NCBI GenBank assembly: GCA_021154985.1
Contig: JAJNQE010000003.1
Location: 1 to 9,511, forward strand
Direction: 5' to 3'
Source: Hydrogenophaga sp.
GTDB taxonomy: Bacteria; Pseudomonadota; Gammaproteobacteria; Burkholderiales; Burkholderiaceae_C
DNA: 9,511 nucleotides
The notes beneath the pieces are model-generated. The model had not been told where the DNA came from. It did no database searches and saw nothing but the letters and a program-made list of their open reading frames with translations. Within the stretch, counting starts at the first letter, position 1, and each line of letters starts with the position of its first letter. Shown piece by piece: positions 6,701 through 9,511 of this stretch. Made by a program: the position numbers and the translations under genes.

Positions 6701-9374
6701 GTCCACCGAACAGATCGACACGCTCGACGGCCTCGCGCGCGTGAGCCTGGAGGCCGATGGCCAACCGCTGCTGCACCAGGTGCGCGACTGGTGCGCGCGC
6801 CACGAACGCAGCGAAGAAGAAATCGAACGCGCCCGCGCCGCCAGCCCGCTGCCCCCACACCTCGCGCTCACCGCCCCCTCGGCCGTGCGCGGCGCCTTCG
6901 TGCGCGACGGTGCGGGCTTTGCGTTCCATGCCGACCCGGGGCATCGCCCGCCCAAGCCGTGGATCAACGTGCTCGCCAATCCCGGCTTCGGCACGCTGGT
7001 GTCCGAAGCGGGCGGCGGCCACACCTGGGCGCTCAACAGCCGCATGCACCAGCTCACCGCCTGGGCGAACGACCCGGTGGCCGACCCGCCCGGCGAGTGG
7101 TTCTGGCTGCAGGACCGGCGCACCCGCGAAGCCTGGACGCTGTTCCCCTCGGCCTGGGGCAGCGCCAATTCGGACTACCGCGTCGAACACGGCCAGGGCC
7201 ACACCACCATCGAACTCCGCCACGGCGCGGTGGCCGTCTCCATCCGCTGGTGCGTGGACACCGAGAGCGCCGTCAAACAGGTGCGCGTCGTGCTCACCAA
7301 CGAAGGCCAACGCAAGGAACACCTGCGCCTCACCGGCATGGTGGAGTGGGTCATGGGCGAACGCCGCGCCGACCGCGCCACGCTGCTGACCTCACACGCC
7401 TTCGTCGACCCGCTCGCCGAACAGATGCTGGGCCTGTTGTGCACGCAGACCGAGCTGGGCAGCGGTTTTGGCGGCAGCACCGCCTTCTTCTGCGAAGGCG
7501 ACACCGACATCGCGCACCACAGCGAAGGGCTGGACTGGGGTTGCGACCGCCGCGCGTTCTTCGACGCCGAAGGCCGCCCCGTGTTGCCGCGCCACCTGGG
7601 CCAACGCAGCGGCGCGGGGCTGGACCCGTGCGCCGCGTTCTCGCGCACGCTCACCTTGCGCCCAGGCGCCACGCTGGAGCAGGTGTACCTGATCGGCCAC
7701 GCCGGCAGCGCGGACGCCGCTCGGGCGCTCATGCAGGAAGCCAGCACGGTGTCGGCCCAGACGCGCGAGCAGGCCACGCAAGCGCGCTGGGCCAAACTGC
7801 TCGGCGCCACCCGCGTGAGCACGCCCGACCCGCTGCTGGACGCGCTCACCAACCACTGGCTGCTGTACCAGACCGTGTCGTCCCGCCTGTGGGCCAAGGC
7901 CGCCTTCTACCAGGCGGGTGGCGCCACCGGCTTTCGTGATCAGTTGCAGGACGCGATGGCCCTGGCCTGGGCCGAACCCGGCTGGTTGCGCGCGCAACTG
8001 CTGCTGTGCGCCTCGCGCCAGTTCAAGGCCGGCGACGTGCAGCACTGGTGGCACATGCCGGGCGGTGCCGGCGTGCGCACCCACATGTCGGACGACCTGC
8101 TGTGGCTCCCGTTCGCCTGCTCGCACTACCTGCGCGCCACGGGCGACGCCACCGTGCTCGACGAGCGCGTGCCGTTCCTGGACGCGCCGCCCATCCCCGA
8201 AGGCCAGGAAGACGTGTACGCCTCGCCCGCCGTGAGCGTGCACACCGCGCCGGTGTACGAACACGCCGCGCGCGCCATCGACCACAGCCTGCGCACCGGC
8301 GTGCACGGCCTGCCCCTGATGGGCGGCGGCGACTGGAACGACGGCATGAACCGCGTTGGCCACGAAGGCAAGGGCGAGTCGGTGTGGCTGGCGTGGTTCC
8401 TGTGCGCGATCGTGCCCGAGTGGATCACGCTCGCCCAACAGCGCGGCGAAACGTCGCGCGCCCGGCACTGGGAAGCGGCCCTAGCCGGCTGGCGCGAAGC
8501 CCTGCAAGGGCCGGCCTGGGACGGCGCCTGGTTCCGCCGTGCGTTTTTCGACGACGGCAGCGTGCTCGGCTCCCACACGCAGAGCGAAGCGCGCATCGAC
8601 CTGATTGCGCAGGCCTGGTCGGTGATCTCCGGTGAGGCGTCACCCGAGCGCCAGGTCGCTGCGATGCACGCCGTGGAAACCGAGCTGGTCGACCCCGACG
8701 CGGGCCTGCTGCGCCTGCTCACACCGCCGTTGGCGCATGCGCAGCCGAGTGCCGGCTACATCCAGGCCTACCCGGGCGGCGTGCGCGAGAACGGCGGGCA
8801 GTACTCGCACGCCGGCGTGTGGGCGCTCATGGCCTCGGCCATGCTCGCGCAGCGCGGCGACGCGGCTGCGCAGGACACGCCGTACCGCTACTTCACCTAC
8901 CTGAGCCCCGCGCACCGTGCCGCGCACCCACAGCGCGGCGCCGTCTACGGTGTGGAGCCTTATGCGATGGCCGCCGACGTGTACAGCGAACCGCCCTACG
9001 TGGGGCGCGGCGGCTGGAGCTGGTACACCGGTGCGGCCGGCTGGCTGCACCGCGCGGTGGTCGAGTCCCTGTTCGGTCTGCACCAGGAAGCCGAAGAACT
9101 CTTCTTCACACCGTGCCTGCCTTTGCACTGGCCGCGCGCGGACATCACGCTCACGCGCGGCGACACGCAGATGCGCTTCACCCTGCTGCGCGCCAGCGCC
9201 ACCGAGGCACAGGCAGCCGAGCCGAAAGCCCGCAGCCTCGCGGTGGGCGAACGTTTGCGCTGGCGTGGCTTGCCAGCGACAAGCCACTTCGTGGTCCCGC
9301 TGCTGCCGAACGAGGCACCTGAAAAGGCTCAGCCCTTGAACTCGTCGCTTGTTCGCGTCGCTGCTGGCAACTGA
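765..9374 (+). CDS. ndvB: Cyclic beta-1,2-glucan synthase (GT84-GH189-GH94), full length
   Basis: This inner-membrane enzyme makes cyclic beta-1,2-glucan from UDP-glucose, using itself as the protein acceptor. Its 2869 residues match the usual family length of about 2800-2870. A conserved N-terminal region (about 27-400) contains AAAWLLDNFHLIEGQLQEIR. Six hydrophobic segments lie near 405-429, 438-464, 815-835, 838-858, 944-960 and 966-986. The GT84 domain between segments 2 and 3 has D630-S-D632 (DxD), FHEGSFTGKG, SHDLIEG and the (Q/R)xxRW motif R776-LHR-W780. The middle region (about 1005-1530) is the GH189-type cyclisation domain, with conserved segments HMPWGMSE (E1386) and GHYGMVE (E1456) as candidate catalytic glutamates. 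Two GH94 beta-sandwich segments start near 1560 and 2066. The GH94 barrel has GFRDQLQD at 2389, HWWH at 2427, D2523-WN-D2526 carrying the family catalytic acid, and ENGGQYSH at 2675-2682. No frameshift or missing motif was seen. The start is uncertain: GTG 765 is the first possible start in this frame, TTG 777 is an alternative, and the first ATG is at residue 231. The last 46 bases overlap a convergent gene. Confidence 0.96.
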   Translation: MVTSLQRGTWAWVPREIARTLDPALGSTLEPIRSEVFGRDRFEQHARSLASTHRAGKAPFRQATFYPRLQDNIRSLKASYGHIAAHTDDHDPSPAAAWLLDNFHLIEGQLQEIRHGLPGRYYRSLPVLQEPPLVGLPRIYGIAWAFVAHTDSAFDEALLHHILEAYQDVRELRLGELWALPTTLRVVLVENLRRLADRVVSHKAARDLASLCAQRIATFTPALADELLVVMEQRGVDGVFLAQLAQSLHAARPTANNTNLADMLVWLQNAVPDAVALQMQLHASQAADQMSLGNAVTALRLIGTADWAAMVARCSRSTQVMLGSTVFEAEDDATRTTTLHSIERLATLSGESESTVAQALLQAMTTGTGKERLSAHWVSGSGSTALRHAIGLKPGVAGRWRPSGVAMATVLYLGVVLCGSVALVAWLLGHTGDVAPRGLALTVLAAVLMWWPACEMVVALVNRLVSESVKPTHLPRLLLAEGIPPAAQVMVVVPALLTSAASIAALVHRLHLHYLANPEPCAQFALLSDWPDAPTAHTPEDCERLSHARAALEALNLEHPVPEGQPPRFLLLHRARRWCETQGQWLGWERKRGKLEQLMAAMATGDASAFFDLGALSQMVPHTRYVFTLDSDTRLPPGSLRTLVGVAEHPQHRPELSEDGRRVVRGYGIFQPRLVAPLPDAGQLSGWQWLGGGQRGLDPYSAMTSDVYQDLFHEGSFTGKGLLHVATLHAVLGSRLPPERVLSHDLIEGALVRCAVVTDVTLIEAEPEHADAAAARLHRWIRGDWQLWPFLVGRREWPLGAINRWKLADNLRRSLVAPASLALVVLSMAHAAVSLPVALLLAVAAQAAGPLMGAVAGGMPRHWHHVGQRFIVSTVRDLLRTAAGALWHLLLLPRQAMGALDAIVRTVHRLAVSRRHLLEWTTAEAAQTGLGTGLRATLQRHRAGPLLALVVLLGVWWLQPDTDPLTLAVLTAWAAAPLCVWLVHRPWTPRERHALRPADAVLLSGVARDTWRLFERCVDAHNHHLPPDNLQTVPIDAVAHRTSPTNIGLYLLSAMCARRFGWIGTEGLLARLDATLGTLHQMERHRGHFLNWYDTTTLHPLPPRYVSTVDSGNFSVHLLAVAQACLELAADPHAPQPAESAIDASLARLQPWLGRFESLLHRPLHTLALGQLWPEHAAEPDKPPTPALLQAMALELDALAVPRHASMSTLHAGAREQLLWLLSDHLTTHQQAAMDRAAHKAEQGASAAQRLRAAAQAMQALAWSADFRFLYHPRRHLLHIGFNVDAQRLDTSMYDLLASESRSTSLLAIAKGDVPPRHWAALGRPFFASAWHAALSSWSGSMFEYLMPTLLADEPQGSALREAGASALREQRYFVRHLHMPWGMSESAYAGRDHTLAYQYAPQGVPRLALRRTPEAERVIAPYATALAASIDPRMACENLRALEALGARGHYGMVEAVDFTASRQVDGSAFQLVHTFMAHHQGMSIASLTNVLHGGLVQRWGMADARLQAVAGLLHEQAPRQLQRLPESRRKGPAAVLREPNPVRVLTPGAQALEPTHLLSNGRYSVTLRPNGAGWSRWGQTLIGRWRDDALRDTHGSFIYVRTDRAGAPSSITSHPAPDPAATYQSRFHNDRVCFDAAWPELNVHTTVWVSPEDDIELRKVELVNLGEEPIELELISALDITLASAAADESHPVFSNLFVTADWLPDKQALRFERKPRLASEAGPHAALFAAHFVASAQGDVQGLRCQTDRLHWLGRNHTASQPLATLQPVPTVATALDTGLDPVAALGVTIRLAPGAQASVTFATAASVSAATLLAVIDKYREPSHVERASAMSATLAGIPSGALRPRGDYLPALHAMTTALVLTLPRVDPPHADPPPPTNRRALWPLGISGDRPIVLVRAGVAQGLSLLRLLAILLREWSRAGVACDVIVLSREAHSYDMPLQRELVLLQEQHSQEQGHRTGAAVTGLYLLRADALSTEQIDTLDGLARVSLEADGQPLLHQVRDWCARHERSEEEIERARAASPLPPHLALTAPSAVRGAFVRDGAGFAFHADPGHRPPKPWINVLANPGFGTLVSEAGGGHTWALNSRMHQLTAWANDPVADPPGEWFWLQDRRTREAWTLFPSAWGSANSDYRVEHGQGHTTIELRHGAVAVSIRWCVDTESAVKQVRVVLTNEGQRKEHLRLTGMVEWVMGERRADRATLLTSHAFVDPLAEQMLGLLCTQTELGSGFGGSTAFFCEGDTDIAHHSEGLDWGCDRRAFFDAEGRPVLPRHLGQRSGAGLDPCAAFSRTLTLRPGATLEQVYLIGHAGSADAARALMQEASTVSAQTREQATQARWAKLLGATRVSTPDPLLDALTNHWLLYQTVSSRLWAKAAFYQAGGATGFRDQLQDAMALAWAEPGWLRAQLLLCASRQFKAGDVQHWWHMPGGAGVRTHMSDDLLWLPFACSHYLRATGDATVLDERVPFLDAPPIPEGQEDVYASPAVSVHTAPVYEHAARAIDHSLRTGVHGLPLMGGGDWNDGMNRVGHEGKGESVWLAWFLCAIVPEWITLAQQRGETSRARHWEAALAGWREALQGPAWDGAWFRRAFFDDGSVLGSHTQSEARIDLIAQAWSVISGEASPERQVAAMHAVETELVDPDAGLLRLLTPPLAHAQPSAGYIQAYPGGVRENGGQYSHAGVWALMASAMLAQRGDAAAQDTPYRYFTYLSPAHRAAHPQRGAVYGVEPYAMAADVYSEPPYVGRGGWSWYTGAAGWLHRAVVESLFGLHQEAEELFFTPCLPLHWPRADITLTRGDTQMRFTLLRASATEAQAAEPKARSLAVGERLRWRGLPATSHFVVPLLPNEAPEKAQPLNSSLVRVAAGN

Positions 9375-9511
9375 TCGTCCAGCGACTGGCGGTACTTCAC
9401 GCAGCCCCGCATGAACTGAGGCCACTCGGGCACTTCGAGCGAGGGTGACACCTTCTCGGGCAACAGTGACCAGAGGCCCGGGTGGTGCCAGCACAGCGCG
9501 TGCCCCGTGGC
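9329..9511 (-). CDS. C-terminal end of an unidentified convergent gene (5' truncated by window edge)
   Basis: On the minus strand one frame is open from the window edge to a TGA at 9331-9329, giving 60 residues. The reading looks protein-like: it is rich in tryptophan, histidine and charged residues in a mixed pattern (ALCWHHPGLWSLLPEK, then LEVPEWPQFMRGCVKYRQ, ending SDEFKG). It is not the arginine/alanine/proline-rich pattern typical of shadow frames here. It covers the whole stretch after the synthase stop, which otherwise has no gene. I do not recognise the family and assign no function. Its final 46 bases overlap the 3' end of the synthase gene tail to tail, and no terminator is visible between the two. 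A chance open frame of 60 codons is possible in GC-rich DNA, so the call rests on composition and position. Confidence 0.6.
   Translation of the reverse strand, partial: ATGHALCWHHPGLWSLLPEKVSPSLEVPEWPQFMRGCVKYRQSLDDQLPAATRTSDEFKG

Noticed and set aside
2498..7939. An 1813-codon open frame on the + strand inside the synthase gene, in a different frame
   Set aside because: In this frame a stop needs a T at the third position of a synthase codon, and such codons are rare here, so stops are depleted. The translation is arginine/alanine/proline-rich with no recognisable domain, while the synthase frame has full family motifs throughout.
1..9511. CRISPR arrays, insertion sequences, tRNA genes, prophage or toxin-antitoxin modules
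   Set aside because: No regularly spaced repeats, terminal inverted repeats, transposase motifs or tRNA cloverleaf were seen. The window is almost filled by one housekeeping-style gene.

Overview
The window is about 70% GC by eye, with codon third positions almost all G or C. It holds one very large gene with small pieces of neighbours on either side. Composition, codon use and a LysE/RhtB-type exporter next door suggest a high-GC Proteobacterium, most likely a betaproteobacterium of the Burkholderiales. That placement is an inference from style, since no rRNA or other marker gene is present.

Layout: (1) Positions 2-346 on the + strand carry the C-terminal half of a LysE/RhtB family exporter, followed by a short intrinsic terminator (356-378). 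(2) Positions 379-517 are non-coding and contain several mutually compatible inverted repeats that could fold into a closed, branched leader RNA ending just before a ribosome binding site. (3) Positions 518-760 on the + strand encode a small unrecognised 80-residue protein with one C-terminal membrane segment. (4) After a 4-base gap, positions 765-9374 on the + strand encode a complete 2869-residue cyclic beta-1,2-glucan synthase (NdvB/ChvB/Cgs family). All three catalytic modules are in the expected order: GT84 glycosyltransferase, GH189-type cyclisation domain and GH94 phosphorylase. (5) Positions 9329-9511 on the - strand hold the C-terminal end of a convergent, unidentified gene whose last codons overlap the 3' end of the synthase gene by 46 bases.

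How it works together: the synthase polymerises UDP-glucose into a beta-1,2-glucan attached to the enzyme itself at the inner membrane. The GH94 module trims the chain, and the middle module closes it into a ring that is exported to the periplasm. The small membrane protein is so close upstream that the two are probably one transcription unit with coupled translation. The synthase has no ATG before residue 231 and no clear Shine-Dalgarno sequence of its own. The least explained parts are the structured leader and this small partner protein. I see no CRISPR array, insertion sequence, tRNA, rRNA or phage gene.
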